Notes: generated by a model from the letters alone, not told the origin. Positions 32,161 through 44,234 are shown, counted from the stretch's first letter. The stretch is DNA of 64,000 nt from Edaphochlamys debaryana (GCA_016858145.1 JAEHOE010000040.1:682001-746000), one strand, 5' to 3'. Translations and numbers: made by a program.

Positions 32161-33188
32161 TGGGCCATCCCCACCTGGACGGGGGAGGCCCCGCGTCCAA
32201 TCACACTCAGCCCCCGCCGTCACATGTCGCAGAACAAACAAATTGTGGACGGTGCTTAACCCATCCCTGGAACCAGCCCGAAACGGCTCCCGGGCATCAG
32301 TCAGTTCCCCAAACCGGGAGAAGGGGTTGCAGTCGGTACATGAAACGCATGGGGACAACCGACTCGCGCCTCCCCGTGCAAGACGGAGGAGACGGAGCGA
32401 GCGGGGCCAGGCCAGGCCCGACGAAGGCCCGGCCGATCACGGTGTTGAACAGACAGAGGTTGACGGGGTCCAGGCTCTGCTGCGACGGCGGCGACGGCGA
32501 GGGCCATGCCGGGCTGTCAGCCGCGGGCTGCCCAGGCGCCGGTTCCGCCTTCTTGACGACGACGCAGAGCTCAGGAGAATGAGTTGTTGGCGTACCGGAC
32601 GAAGCCGGGTGGCCGGTGCAGGTGCGGAGCTGATCACAGCGGACCTGCGGGAAGGGCGATGCTGGTGGCAAGGGCAGCCACAGGTCAGTGAAGGGGCCTA
32701 GAGGTAGCACTGCGTTGCTCGGAGCAAGGCGTGGCTGTGACGGAGCCTAGGGGTTGTGGCTCGGGGTAGTGTCCCCCCCCCAGCTTGCCCGTCGGAGAGA
32801 GGGCAGAGCTGGCCACCCGAGCGGCGACCGTGCCCTGGGTGGAAGCCGTGTGGGGGTCCCCGTCTTAGCCTCGCGCCGGAGCGCAGAGGGCATGAGGGGT
32901 TAGAAGACATTAACATGAGGGGCTCCGAAAGGGAAGCGAAGACAAAGGCTGACGAGGGAGAGTCTCCGCCGCCGGGGTCCCCGTCACGCACCTCGCGCGC
33001 AAGCGCAGAGGGTGCTGGGGGCTCCAAGCGAGCGGCGAAGGCGGAGGCAGACGATCGAGAGGGCTTCTGGGCTGCTTCTTGGGGACAGTCGTGCCGCTCC
33101 ACTGAAACGACACGCTCATGGGATTAAGGACCACAGAGGGTCGAAAGGGTAGACACGCTCGGGCAGGGGGGAAAGGAGCAGGGGAGAG

Positions 33189-34373
33189 GGGAGTTCCACT
33201 CGCGACTTGCTCGTCCAAATTCCCCGAAATGGCACTTTCGGCCCCCCTCCGCACGTTGAGACCGGCACCACTCGACTTGTATACATACAAAAGAGTGCTA
33301 GCGTGATTCAGGGCGACCAATCGGTGAGGTCGCTGACATGCGATGCCCCGCAATGCCCAGTTCCGCCCTGCCGCCTCTTCTGGACTGCGGACTGCTCTGC
33401 AAGCCCCTCATAGCTAGGAAGTAGTGCTAGGTGCGCACTGAGGTCTCTGATGAGCGTCCATCGCCCTCTTTGCGCGCCTCGGGAGCATGCGCGCGTATGG
33501 TTCACCCGGACTGCGCTGTGAACGGTCGTGAGCTCTACGAGCTCCAGCGGCTGCTTCCTTAAGCGGAATGAGGAGTCATCAACGGGTAAACTGCTCTGCA
33601 TAGCTCTGCACTGGGTGCAGAGTGGCCTGCATGTGTGCGCATGCAGCTGAACTCGCCCCTAGGACGCACAGCCACAGCCCCCAAGCCCGTCATCTACTCT
33701 TCTAGGGTACCAAATGCACCCAGAACGCGGCAGGCGGCAGCCACGCGTTCTGTGAGGGGCAAAAGGCGCGCCCAAGCATAGCGCCCTCGGGACGGCAGCT
33801 TTTGACCAGCTTTTTTGCCCTGTTACTTGCTTTTCTATCTGAGCTTTCCCCTGGCCGGCTGTCTCCCCGAGCGAGGCTCTGGTGGCTTCAACCGGCGTGC
33901 CTTCGCGGCATGCCACTTTGCGCGCCCAAGGATTGTGGCGCACAGTGCCTTCCTCTGAGGCCGGAACCCAGCCCAGACTCCCTCATTAGGTACCGTGCTT
34001 TCCCCAGACTGGTTAGGGGATCAGCGGGACGCCTGTATGTCTAGTGCGAGAGCTCAAAACGGGTGCGCGAGGCCGAACCTTGGCCAGCACCCGACAAGCA
34101 TTCCTGCGCTAGCTTGCCCAGGCCTACGAGTTCTAGTTTGTCACCAAGGGCCTTCAGAAAGGTCCGCAGTCCAGAAGAGGCGGCAGGGCGGAACTGCATC
34201 GCGGGGCATCGCATGTCAGCGACCTCACCGATTGGTCGCCCTGAATCACGCTAGCACTCTTTTGTATGTATACAAGTCGAGTGGTGCCGGTCTCAACGTG
34301 CGGAGGGGGGCCGAAAGTGCCATTTCGGGGAATTTGGACGAGCAAGTCGCGAGTGGAACTCCCGGGGGGGGTC
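33189..34373. mobile_element. Foldback element with ~200-bp inverted arms
   Basis: The left arm 33189–33391 and the right arm 34163–34373 are near-identical in inverse orientation, both containing GTATACATACAAAAGAGTGC (or its complement) and GATTCAGGGCGACCAATC. The unique centre is about 770 bases with no convincing gene. Long inverted arms without a transposase suggest a non-autonomous foldback DNA transposon. I found no clear target duplication. Confidence 0.8.
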
Positions 34374-36029
34374 CCGTGCACTGCCCTCGGCTCGATGACG
34401 GCCGTGAGCACAGGCGATGTAAGGCCATGTGGTACTTACTATGACCCTTGTGTGCCCCGAGAGCCCCCGTTCACTGCGGACGGTGGGGAGCCACGCTTCA
34501 TGGCCCGCCGGCTGCTTTAGTCCCGTTGCACCCCAGCACGCACGCCCCCTGTCTCTGGTCCGCCCCCGTGCACGGCATCACACCGCACCGCACCGGCCCC
34601 CCCTGGTTCCTCTGGCACTTCACATGGTCCGGGTACGGCCGTTTTTGCCCCGCCCTTCTCCTGCCGCGCAGGTGGCCGCACCGGCTACACCGCCATAGCC
34701 CGAGCCCTAGGTTACCTGCTAGACACTGGCCGCGCTGGCCTTCACCGTCCGCCTGTTCACCCCGCTGGCATGCTCTCAAGTCTTCGGGCGCTCACCCTCT
34801 GCCCTTCCGTCTCTGGGACAACACCTTCACTACCCACAGGTTCGGCTCCGTGGGACGTGGGGACGCTTAGGCCTCCGTGGGCGCGCTACTCGCGAACGGG
34901 CTCGGGCGATGGCGGGCCAGGAGCGGAGGACGCCTAGCAGCGGCGCACAGGTAATTGACGAGGTACGCTGGGCTTTCTGGGGGCTTTCCTTTGGTGGAGC
35001 CGACCTGCCAGCCCCCTTTGGTGCACCGACGCGCGGAGCAGCCCAGGGTTACTCTAGAGGGACTTTCAGCCTGGAAGCCACTTTCGGCGACCAGGTACCC
35101 CGTTCACAGGCACAGGCATTCTGCGTCGGCCAACATCATGCGACGCCAAACACCGCGGCACTACGCCCCGTTGTCTATAATAACCCCTCTCCCCTGGAAA
35201 GGAGACACGGGAGACGAGTTGAGGGCAGGGGGGGAAGGGGAAACGAGGCAACGCGAAAAACAGGCCAGCAGAGTGCAGACCCAGGTTCCTTTCCAAACAA
35301 TCGGGCACTGGCCTGAGGGCAGGGGGAAAGGAGACACGGGAGACGAGTTACGCGAAAAGCAAGGCCAGCAAATGCAACGATTGCACTGGTCGGGCAGGGG
35401 GGGGCAGATCTTTCCGAAAATGACAGCATGCCTCATCTGGATGGTGCTTGCGGAGAGGAGCCCAAATCTGGTCTCAGAAATAATGATCTGGTCCTAGTGA
35501 TGCCGCTAATCAAGGGGGACCCGGGGGGTTGCGGGGTGGGTTCGTGGCAGTCGCGAGCAAGCACGGTCGGCGTAAGGTGACACATGGCTGCACGAATGAG
35601 CTGGTTGCTCAGATAGTATGGTCGCAGTGCTTGGGTACGCTCGCAGCTGCTCACAGCGGGTTCGGGCTGGGCAGATCGATGGACATCGCACTGATCGTGA
35701 GCTACGTGAGCGGCCCTCGCGCCCTCGCGCTGGTGAACGATTTGCGACACAATCAGGGATATTCCATGAGGGCTTTGCGCGACGTGGGTCCTTCTGCATG
35801 GCTAAAAGTGCCCCGGTGCATGCACCGAGGTCGGCCCGCTTGCGTGCTCCATTCGGCCCAACACCGCGGCTGTGGGCCTTGTGCTCGGCTAGGAACCCGC
35901 TGCACGGATTTTGGCGGCCTCTGGGGCCGCACAGAGTAAGGTGACACGCTCCGGTGACCCAGGGTCACCCCCAGCTCGACTTCGTGATTCGACAGGCGGC
36001 ATAAAAACGGAGGTTTTGTAGCGAAGTTA
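34374..36029. other. Gene-poor stretch with local direct repeats
   Basis: GGAAAGGAGACACGGGAGAC occurs at about 35197 and 35327, the second followed by GAGTTACGCGAAAAGCAAGG; nearly the same phrase stands beside the left LTR at 55185–55220. No gene is recognised. Confidence 0.5.
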
Positions 36030-36620
36030 TGGGGGGGCAAAGTTCTCGGTCGGTCGTCGGTCAGGGGGGCCCGGTGGGCTTTGTCAAAGGGGCCGCTTGG
36101 ATTTTGTTCCAGCGGCCCAGGGCACTCTCCGGCATCGAAAAGCATGCCCTGAGCGTGTAGCAGGCATGGCTTTATGTTGGCGGGCCATTTAACCCCTTCC
36201 AGCAGTGCCCGCGGGTCGGGACATGTCGGCATGGCACCTCGCTCATCGCAGTTCTGCGAGGCCTACTTCGTCTTCGCTGTCGGCAACCTGTCTGGTGAGC
36301 AGCCCGGCACACGTCGCTACCCCAGGCCGTCACCCCGGTGCTCCCGAAGTCCACAGCCATCCGCAAGCTTGCACCCCGCGCATTATATGTCCAGCACGGT
36401 CATAGCAATGGACGGGTCGGAGTCAATGACTCCCGGCCAACTTGGGCAGCCGACCATGGTGTATGCGCCCAGCGATAGAGCACGCAGGAAGGAGCACATA
36501 GACACAGGAACGGCTAAAATTGGAGTACAGGAAGGCCTTGTACGACAGTGTTGTACACTGTACGGGTCGGTCGGTCGTCGGTCGGGGGGGGGTCCAGGGG
36601 TTTTGGGGCATGGTGTCCGC
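36030..36620. repeat. G-tract/AACTTT dispersed repeat family, copy 2
   Basis: Contains GGTCGGTCGTCGGTC twice (near 36047 and 36568), each followed by a G tract, GGGACATGTCGGCATGGC near 36218, and TTGTACACTGTACGGG near 36552. It resembles 31555–32160. Confidence 0.5.
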
Positions 36621-37123
36621 GGGTTTCGTTCCTGCCCTCAGCGGAGCCGGCAGCTGGTGGGCTCAGGCGACCAGCACAGAAGGTTCTGCTGCACCGATCC
36701 CTGACCTCTCGAACGAAAGACCACCCTGACGAAACTTTCCAAACCCTCACCCAGCTCCCTTTCCTCTCGATAGCTCTCCCTTCGTTACTCTGTCGTCAAA
36801 GCCCGTAACCGCACGAGAGCTCACGCAACCGTTCACCACGGTCCTACACCCTGCTCCGCCCCGCGACACCCTGGAGTCCTTGAGGTCGGACCTTGACGCC
36901 AACGGAAGCAAGCCACATCAGGACCATACTACGAGGAACCAACGGCTCCAGCGGTGGGGGCTCGAGGGCGAGGCGCAGGGACCGACTGCCCCTCTCCACC
37001 CACAGCCACACTCTCAACTCCATGACATGGCGGCTCAATGGGCTCTCAGCACCACAACCATCACCACTATCACCGGCTCCATTCTCAGCAAGTTCACTTG
37101 CGCCAACACCACCTCTTCTGCCA

Positions 37124-38863
37124 TCATCCCCTTTCCTGCGAGGTGGAGTCCCTGCCGTCCTCCTCGATGTCCGACTGCTGGTCCGCCTCCTCAATGGCCG
37201 TCTTGGCCAGGCGGCCCACGTAGCCGATCGCCAGCAGAGTTACGCCCAGGCCCAGGACCACCTACACAGGAAATGAGGACGGGCCAGCTGACTCAAACGC
37301 TCCGCTGAAGCCTCCTGGCCTATCCCCTCGACCGTGCACGATACGTCTGCAGTACAACCAGCTAGCGCTGGCCCAGCACGGTATTGCAAGACGCGTACCT
37401 GCCACGACTCCACCCCAAGGCTGCCCTCGCCCTCGACCAGAGCCGCCTTGCCCAGATGCCCCGCGGTGACGTAGGCGTACGTGCCGGGCAGCATGCCCAG
37501 GAAGGAGCCTGCGGGGCATGCCATTCAGGGCACTCGGCTGAGCCCATGCGCAAGGAATGGCCTCCTGCCGTTGGGCTCCACCCAAGACTCGCCTGCCACG
37601 TACGAGCGCAGGTCCACACTCGTGAGGCCGTACAGGTAGTTAGAGGCCGCCAGCGGTAGCAGCGGGCTCAGCCGCAGCAGCGTCACGAACTGCAATTAGG
37701 AGGGCAAAAGTTCCGTAAGAAGCAGTCATGCGGGACGCCCATCACCAGTCTATCCGCCAGCACAATGCCCCGTAACTCACTTTGAAGCCATCCTTTGCGT
37801 AGCGGGTTGGACATACACATAGGGCAGTGAGGGCAAAGCAATCTCAGTGTTGTGCTGCAACTGCAGCAGGCAAGGGTACAAGGGACTGATGAGCCCATAC
37901 TCACTTTGGCGATGGCCTTATCGATGGCCGCAAACTTGGTGTTGCGGCGGGCCCACCGCATGACCTTGTCCCGGGCAGCGTAGCGGGCTATCAAAAAGGC
38001 AACCGTCGCAGCGGCCGTACCCGACAGGGAGGTGATCAGGGTGCCCGGAATGGGCCCGAAGATGACCCCCGCAGTCATGGTCAGGGGGATGGCCGGCACG
38101 GCCAGCACCTCCAGGGCCATGTACACCCCCGCGTACGCCGCGTAGCCCCACGGGCCCCACGTGTCGACCGCTTCAATAAAGAACTCCTGCATCGGGTGCC
38201 AGATGAACGGTCAGCTTGGTTCGGTCAGCCCGGTACGGCAGGCCCATGGTGCCAGGCCCTCACAAGCCGTCAGAACAGCCAGCTCAGTAGTGGATGCCGG
38301 CACGGAGCCTGTCCCAGAGGGCACAAACACAACCGAGCTTGCTCACCAGGAATGCCTTGATACTGTCCTTCATGAGCACCCCCGTGGCCAGCAGTATCAC
38401 GATTCCGCCAATCGAGCCCAAGCCGGCCAGCTTGGCCCCGATGCCCCCCTCTGGGTTCTCTGCGTCCGACAGCTCCCCCTCCAGAAGTGGGAAGCCCACA
38501 TCAGACTCGACGTCACTCTCCGACCCAGTGTCAGACAGGTTTGCGGGTGTCAAGGCTGCAGGCGCGAGGCGGGGCGGGGAGGCGCGTGGACTTCGGGAAC
38601 CTGTCCGCAGACGTACCAAATTTTGGGTCAGGTCCGCAGGCGCGCTTAGGAACAACCCATCACGCTCCAGGCTTACCTGTGAGATTGCTGGGCTGCTGTT
38701 CGGCCTCCGTCCCAGCCAGGACGACGGTTTGCGTCCGCCCCGATGGCGCATGCTGCCCAGCGCGGGCGCGCGCGACGCCCCTAAGTGCAGCTGGAGAAAT
38801 CAGGCGACAGCCCAGGCCGTGGGGCACTCGGGTCCTTGGCAGTGCTGGGCAGCAGGCCCTCAT
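37124..38863 (-). CDS. VTT/TVP38–TMEM64 (SNARE-associated) family membrane protein
   Basis: Seven exons on the minus strand: 38863–38677, 38555–38347, 38186–37905, 37792–37781, 37689–37593, 37508–37399, 37261–37124; 344 residues, all phases closing. The ATG follows directly after an in-frame TGA. The N terminus (MRACCPALPRTRVPHGLG) is basic and Ser/Ala-rich, like a plastid or mitochondrial presequence (inference). The VTT domain covers about residues 150–285: AVPAIPLTMTAGVIFGPIPG, LSGTAAATVAFLIARY, then DGFKFVTLLRLSPLLPLAAS and SFLGMLPGTYAYVTAG, a strong family signature. Family members are multi-pass proteins, some with lipid scramblase activity; the substrate here is unknown. The fourth exon is only 12 bases (DGFK), and the fifth intron uses a GC donor (GCGAGT at 37592–37587). 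Confidence 0.88.
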
Positions 38864-41682
38864 TCACTGGTTCGCTGGGGCCGGCCTGGTAGCCGGCCAG
38901 CTTAAGGGTGCAACTGGTGCGTGTGACGTCTAGAAGCAAGCCCGCGCAGGGGCTGATGGCGATCAGTGGTGCGGGACCGAGCGCCAGGTATCGCTACGTC
39001 AGGTCGCCAAGGCTTCGGGCGCTCGACTGCGCTGGAGGGCGCTGTGGTGTGTGCTAGTGCCACTCGGCGCGTAGGTGCGAGCGCGAGCGCGTTCGGGGCT
39101 GAGGCGCAGGAAAAGCTTCGGCTTCGGTATGGCGTGGCGCTGATCCAGAATCTCGGCCTCGTGCCTCAAGGCCCGGCCGCGTCTCAGTCCGCTTCTAGCA
39201 TCGCCTCAGCTACCTATGCAACAGAGCCTGTAACCATGCGTCTGTCCAGTGCCCGCACGCTTGACACGGGGGTTTGCGTGTTGTTACCCCGCTTCCTCCT
39301 GCCCGCGCCTCCCGTGCCTTGTGACTTGCGGCCGCCAAGGGCGATCCAAAAGGGCGTGCCCCCTACTGAGGTATCGACGGTTGTGCGGTATGGGCGCAGT
39401 CCAGCAAAGGAGGCACGCAAAGGATGCATGTCGTGTCCCGCGTGCACTCGGAACACTCGACAAGGGTGGCTGCCCACCAGGCAGGAAACAAGGCTGAGCC
39501 CCGTGGTCCCCCCCAGGGGGCCCAATGTTCGAGTCTGGCTCCGTGTAGCCCTCAACCCTCTCCACCACCAGCCCGCACCACGGCACGCGGGCTCGCACCC
39601 GGCCATTAATCGGTTGGAACCCCGCACTACATACACGAGGTGATGCGCTCGTCAGACGGCTAGCCGCCTCGGCCTGGACCTAGCCCTCCTCATCGTGCAA
39701 CACTGCGTGTTTTGGTTTCACGGACAAGGGCGCGACCCCGGACACGCTGGACCCGGGACCCCCGCTGGCTCCTCCCGACCCACCGCCTCCACGGACGGCC
39801 GTCCTCCACCCTTCTATCTGCTCCTCAAGTGGCCCTTTGGCGGCACCCCCGGAGAGTTGCCGCCATCGCAGCGTTGCTATCTAATTTTGGCGTAGTCAAG
39901 TCTTCCAGGGCCTAACCCCCCTGGATGGGCCGGATTAGTCGAGTGCATGTAAGGACTGAGGCGCTGCCGCCGGCCCAATTAGTCAAGTGACAGCGGTCGC
40001 AGCACGTAGTCGTTACGCGGCTAACGTTTGCCGTTTGTCCCCCCCGGAACGTGCTGAAAGGGGCCCCTGCTGACGCCACCGCCGCCCCCAGCCCGGGACC
40101 GCCCAGCCCAATAGCTCCCTTCCCCTCTTCCGCTTGCAGTGCTGCTATCTTCCCGGGGCTTGGCTCTTGCCTGTGACCGAAAGTACCCCCTCCAGGGGTC
40201 GTGACTTTCGGACTTTCGGTACATGTGCACGGTACAAGGGGTTGGGTGGCCGTCTTGCAGCTGGCACAGTCGTGGCCTGCTCTAGGGCCCCTCCCCCGTC
40301 CCCCCTCGTCAGGAAGTGTTCCCCGCTACAGGAACCTTGATCCCTGTCGTTGCAGAGCTCAGGGGGCACACAGGAGGCACCGTTCGGTGCGGCGTCAGCA
40401 TGATAGCCTTGTCAGAAAGTGCTCCCCAGCTTGGCCCACATGCCCGAAAGGGGGCCAGGACGGGCCAAAACCGTCGGTACATGAGCACGAAACATGGGTC
40501 CTCAGGGGAGAAGGGGAGAGGTCCTCGGGGGAGAGAGTCGGCCGGCGGCCCGGCGCTGGCTAATCTGAAGGAAATCCGGATTGAGCCGCCAGTCCAGCTG
40601 ACTAATTTTGGGCTGGCGCCCTAGGCCAGCCGACTAACCCGTGCCAATCCGCCACCGCCAGCCGGCTAAAAGGGCCGGTGCGGGCGGATTAGCCGCCAGC
40701 TCAGACGACTAATCCCAGGGAAGATAGCAACACTGCCCCTGCACGAAAGTTGCCAAAACGCTTTCGTGCAGAGCCCTCAGGACCGAAAGGAAGATAGCAG
40801 CACTGAGCTGGTGCAGCAATTAGTCGAGTACTAGCAAGGAGAACACCTCCCCCCCTGAGAAGTTTAGCTAAGTTCCTCAAGGAAAGACCTGTCGGAATGC
40901 GCCTAATGCGAACTAAAACTGGTGCGCCATCGCCCGAGTTCTTACGCGAACTTAGCCCGGCTGCCCACCCTCTGGCCTCCCCTGAGCTCCCCTGAGCAGA
41001 ACATGACCACGCACATGACGCGATGACGCACATCAGGATCCCGACTGCCTGCCCTCCCTCCCGCCCCGTTGTCTTAACTACCGCTGCCTGTGTTTCAGAG
41101 ATGAAGCAGTGGCCGCCGACAGGATGCGTCAGGTTGGGGGAGGGAGACGAAGAGCACTTCTGTTCAGGTAGCTGCACTGTCCGTAGTTGGCCTCTTATGA
41201 CACGGGCGCTTAGACAGGCAGTATCCAAGAGCTACGAGCTGACAAGGAGGTCAGCCTCGTAGGTGGCTAGGCAGCCTGCCGTACGGGGCGTGTGCCGTCA
41301 TACTAGAGCCCCACAATGTGCTGCCCTTAAACAACATTTGAATTTGAACAGCCACGACTGAAACCCGAAGTTAACGCTACCGATACTCACTCACGGCATA
41401 GCGCGGCGTGACCTCACAGCCAGAGTGCTGGCCCACAGGTGCTACCGACGACACAACACAAGCCGCCCTTAAGAGTCCCTGACATCAGGGCTCTTTATCC
41501 AGGTGGCAACGAGGTACGCCACTACCGTACTGCATTCTGTTGCTCGCGATAGCCAACGTTACCCATATGACCAAGATCACGCCACCTAGCTCATCCATTG
41601 AATCATTGAAGACGACTGCCCCATGCGCTCCCATGCCGCCCGTGAAGCTGGCCGAGCCGTAAATGTAGTCGGCCAGAACAAA
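38864..41682. other. Intergenic stretch with DNA-element remnants
   Basis: No convincing gene. From 39870 to 40830 the phrases CTAATTTTGG, GATTAGTCGAG and TTAGTCGAGT recur in both orientations around the TIR element at 40137–40805. Confidence 0.45.
40137..40805. mobile_element. Small TIR element, CAGTGCTGCTATCTTCC family
   Basis: Perfect 17-bp inverted ends: CAGTGCTGCTATCTTCC at 40137–40153 and its complement at 40789–40805. A further inner inverted end lies at 40718–40735, and the segment between the two right ends holds the 11-bp stem CTGCACGAAAG/CTTTCGTGCAG (40739–40771). No coding capacity. No obvious target duplication, so it may be a composite of two copies. Confidence 0.65.
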
Positions 41683-42790
41683 TTAGTGGTTCCAGGCCCC
41701 ACCATACTTGCGCCCGTCCATCCTTAACTGGCCCTGCAAGGTGATGACTACGGATCGCGCACCGCCCATGTTCCTGTCCCGTAGGGCGAAACGCAAGCGT
41801 CAATATTGTAGGGTGAGTGCTAGCAGCTGCATGGGACCCACCTGTGCTCGTTGAGATAGATTCCCTGCGAAGGGCGGAACTCCGGTGACAAGCCTGGTCA
41901 CACCTCTAGTGGCTTTGCGTTGGGCCTTGTCCCGCTCGATGCTTACCTGCCAGGTGCCCAGTGCGAAGCGGCCACGTGAGACAGGCACGTTGAGTGAAGG
42001 CCCCATTAAGCTGCTTTTCTGCAGGGGTAGATGTTGGGCGTACAGCTGTTGAGATGGCAGCTGTTAACGCACAACGCTGCCCCCCTAGAATGCAGGAACT
42101 CAACGACGTGAGCGGGCATGTCGTCCGGCCCCTCGTCGGAGTGACGATACATGGGGCCTTCAGGCGCGAGCCGGTTCAGTGCATCCTGCGGAGCGGGTAA
42201 GAAGGTAAGTCCAAATGGTACAGCGGCCGATTTGCAGGGCCGCAAAGCCGACACAACCTACGTTGAGGTCCAGGGGCACGTCGGGGCTGGCGTTCTCATT
42301 GATGGTCAGAGAGGCGCTCGTGTGCAGGACTGTGAGGGTGGTCAAAAGACGGCAGGGCTTAACACCAAGCAAGTCAGGGCACGGCGAAGATCAATTGACC
42401 GCTGGGCAGCGCAACGCAGGTTCTGTCCGCCATCGGCAGAGCAAAGCAGGCATCTTGTCTGCCGCGCCCGTCCGGGTGAGGGTACCGGTACGGTACCCGA
42501 CCCAGCTCACTGAAAATGTTGGCGAGGCCAACCTCGAAGCCCGCCAGCTCGGGCACCGCCTCGTAGATCTTGCGTGTGATGACGTGGCAGCCGCGCGGGA
42601 ACTGGGGCAGCGTGATCGTCTTCTGCACCCTGGTCACGGCCAGGGGGCACACGAGGCTCAGTCGAGCCCCCTGCCTCTGCCGTCCTAGCCCCTTGTAAGC
42701 ACCGCCAGCCAGCCCCGCCCGCCCGCCCGCCCGCCCGCTCTCTAGTAGGCATGAAGACAAGGAGAAGTCTGAGGTGCGCAAGGTAAGCAT
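41683..42790 (-). CDS. YjbQ/UPF0047 family protein
   Basis: Six minus-strand exons: 42790–42511, 42329–42262, 42185–42105, 42018–41947, 41864–41842, 41773–41683; 204 residues with closing phases. Family hallmarks in order: VQKTITLPQFPRGCHVIT, LHTSASLTINENASPDV (95–111), YRHSDEGPDDMPAHV (129–143), SLNVPVSRGRFALGTWQ (151–167), GIYLNEHR and SVVITLQGQL. Bacterial YjbQ proteins have been described as having secondary thiamine-phosphate synthase activity, but the physiological role is unsettled. The third intron has a weak donor (GTTGAG). The N terminus is the least certain part: the first ~55 residues are basic, run over a GCGGGC microsatellite, and could be replaced by an unseen upstream exon using the acceptor just before GVQKT. 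Confidence 0.85.
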
Positions 42791-43476
42791 TCGGTGCCAG
42801 GGCCATGACCGCCTCCTTGTATGCCCCCTGCCCCTACCCCTGTATTCCCAGTCCGGCCCCGTTCCGCTGCTACTAACACCCGCCGCCGCCTAATGCGACG
42901 CAGGGCCCCCAACGCCCCCGGCCTGTGCACAGGGGCTCTCCCTCGCCCGCCCACGCGTCGGGCCGCCCTGCCCCGCCAGCCCGTGCGCTGGCCCCGCCCT
43001 CACCACTGAGTTGCTGGCTGCGTCCCGACCGCCTCGACCGCGCCGTTCGGGGATGACGATGCTGCAGCCGCTGTCGACTGCAGCCCTCGTGACTGCTTCG
43101 TAGTTGCGGGGCGCAGCCGCATCCGCAGGCTCTCAGGCCTTGCGAACGCGCATCCCGAGCGACGCGCGGAGCCCTGGGCCGCAAGGCCCCGATGCGAGGC
43201 GGCTATGGAGTGCATGCTGTATGCAATGAAATAAACTACAGCAGTGGGCACGTCCTGCAAATCAAGTTCCGGCCCGCATCAAGCCAAGCTTCGTTCCCGA
43301 GCACTCTATTGTAGCTGGCAACCTGGTCCCCAATCTCCACCATTATGGTAACTCGTCAATTCGTAGCTCACAGACGCGGAACACCCTGAACGCTTTTCCG
43401 TCAGTTTGCATTCCCGGCCTATGGTTGCTGTTTGACGATGGCTGGCCCAAGCTAGCGTCATCATAGCATACGAGAG
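42791..43476. other. Intergenic region between two divergent genes
   Basis: Separates the minus-strand YjbQ-like gene from the plus-strand bZIP gene, so it likely contains both promoters. I cannot point to a clear TATA box or regulatory motif. Confidence 0.4.
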
Positions 43477-43929
43477 ATGAGCGGCCAGGCTCCGGTGCAG
43501 CAACCGAGGTCCGGCCCGGGCATGCCACAGCCCTTCACGACTCTCTGGCCCGCGTACTACGCCGCTGACCCGCCGTCTCACGACAACGGCCCCAAACCGG
43601 CCGGCTCGGGGAGTCAGCGGGCGGGGGGAGCTGGCGCGGACGCTTCACACGCCGACCCCAATGACGCGGTGGCACTGCAGCGGGAGCGGGAGCAGAGGAC
43701 CCTGAAGCGCAAGCAGGCCAACCGGGAATCCGCCAAGCGCAGCAAGCTTAGGCGGCAGCAGGCAGAGCGGGAGCTGCACGACCACGCCAAGCGGGTTGAT
43801 GCGGAGCGGGACAGCCTGACGGGGCAGGTCGAGGCTGCGCAGGAGCGCTGGGCTGCCGCGCAGGCCAAACACCTCGAGCTGCGCAGCAAGATACAGAGCT
43901 ACGTGGGTGGGGCTGACGCTGCGTCATAG
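43477..43929 (+). CDS. bZIP transcription factor
   Basis: Single exon, 150 residues, ATG 43477 to TAG. The basic region is KRKQANRESAKRSKLRRQ (77–94). The invariant Asn is N82; eight residues on, where almost all bZIP proteins have Arg, this one has Lys90. The zipper is in register: L100, V107, L114, A121, A128, L135, so the heptads weaken towards the C terminus. The N-terminal 70 residues are Pro/Gly/Ala-rich. It is expected to bind DNA as a dimer in the nucleus; the NRESAKRS core resembles plant G-box-binding types (inference). A TGTAA motif lies 301 bases after the stop. Confidence 0.9.
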   Translation: MSGQAPVQQPRSGPGMPQPFTTLWPAYYAADPPSHDNGPKPAGSGSQRAGGAGADASHADPNDAVALQREREQRTLKRKQANRESAKRSKLRRQQAERELHDHAKRVDAERDSLTGQVEAAQERWAAAQAKHLELRSKIQSYVGGADAAS

Positions 43930-44229
43930 TGCAGGGCGGAGGGGCAAAGATGGAGGGGGGGCGGGGGACGTGCCGGCCAGGGGCGGCTTGCGCTTGGTGT
44001 TGCGGTACGGACAGGGCTGTACTGACCCCGCTGTGGAGGGCGGGGGCCGAGACATGAGGCTCTGGATTTTGGCCCAGTGTATGCGGGGGCATGTGGCTTC
44101 GACTGCAGCCAGGGGGGCCGGCGGCAAGGGGAGGAGCGCCATGGCTGTGCTGGTGCGGAAACTGTGTTTGGGCGGCTGGCTGATCCTGCGGTGGCTGATC
44201 TGTATGGTCAAAGAGAAGTTAGGTTTCGT

Positions 44230-44234
44230 TGTAA
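44230..44234 (+). terminator. TGTAA polyadenylation motif after the bZIP gene
   Basis: TGTAA is the usual polyadenylation signal of Chlamydomonas nuclear genes; this one is about 300 bases beyond the bZIP stop codon. Confidence 0.5.
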
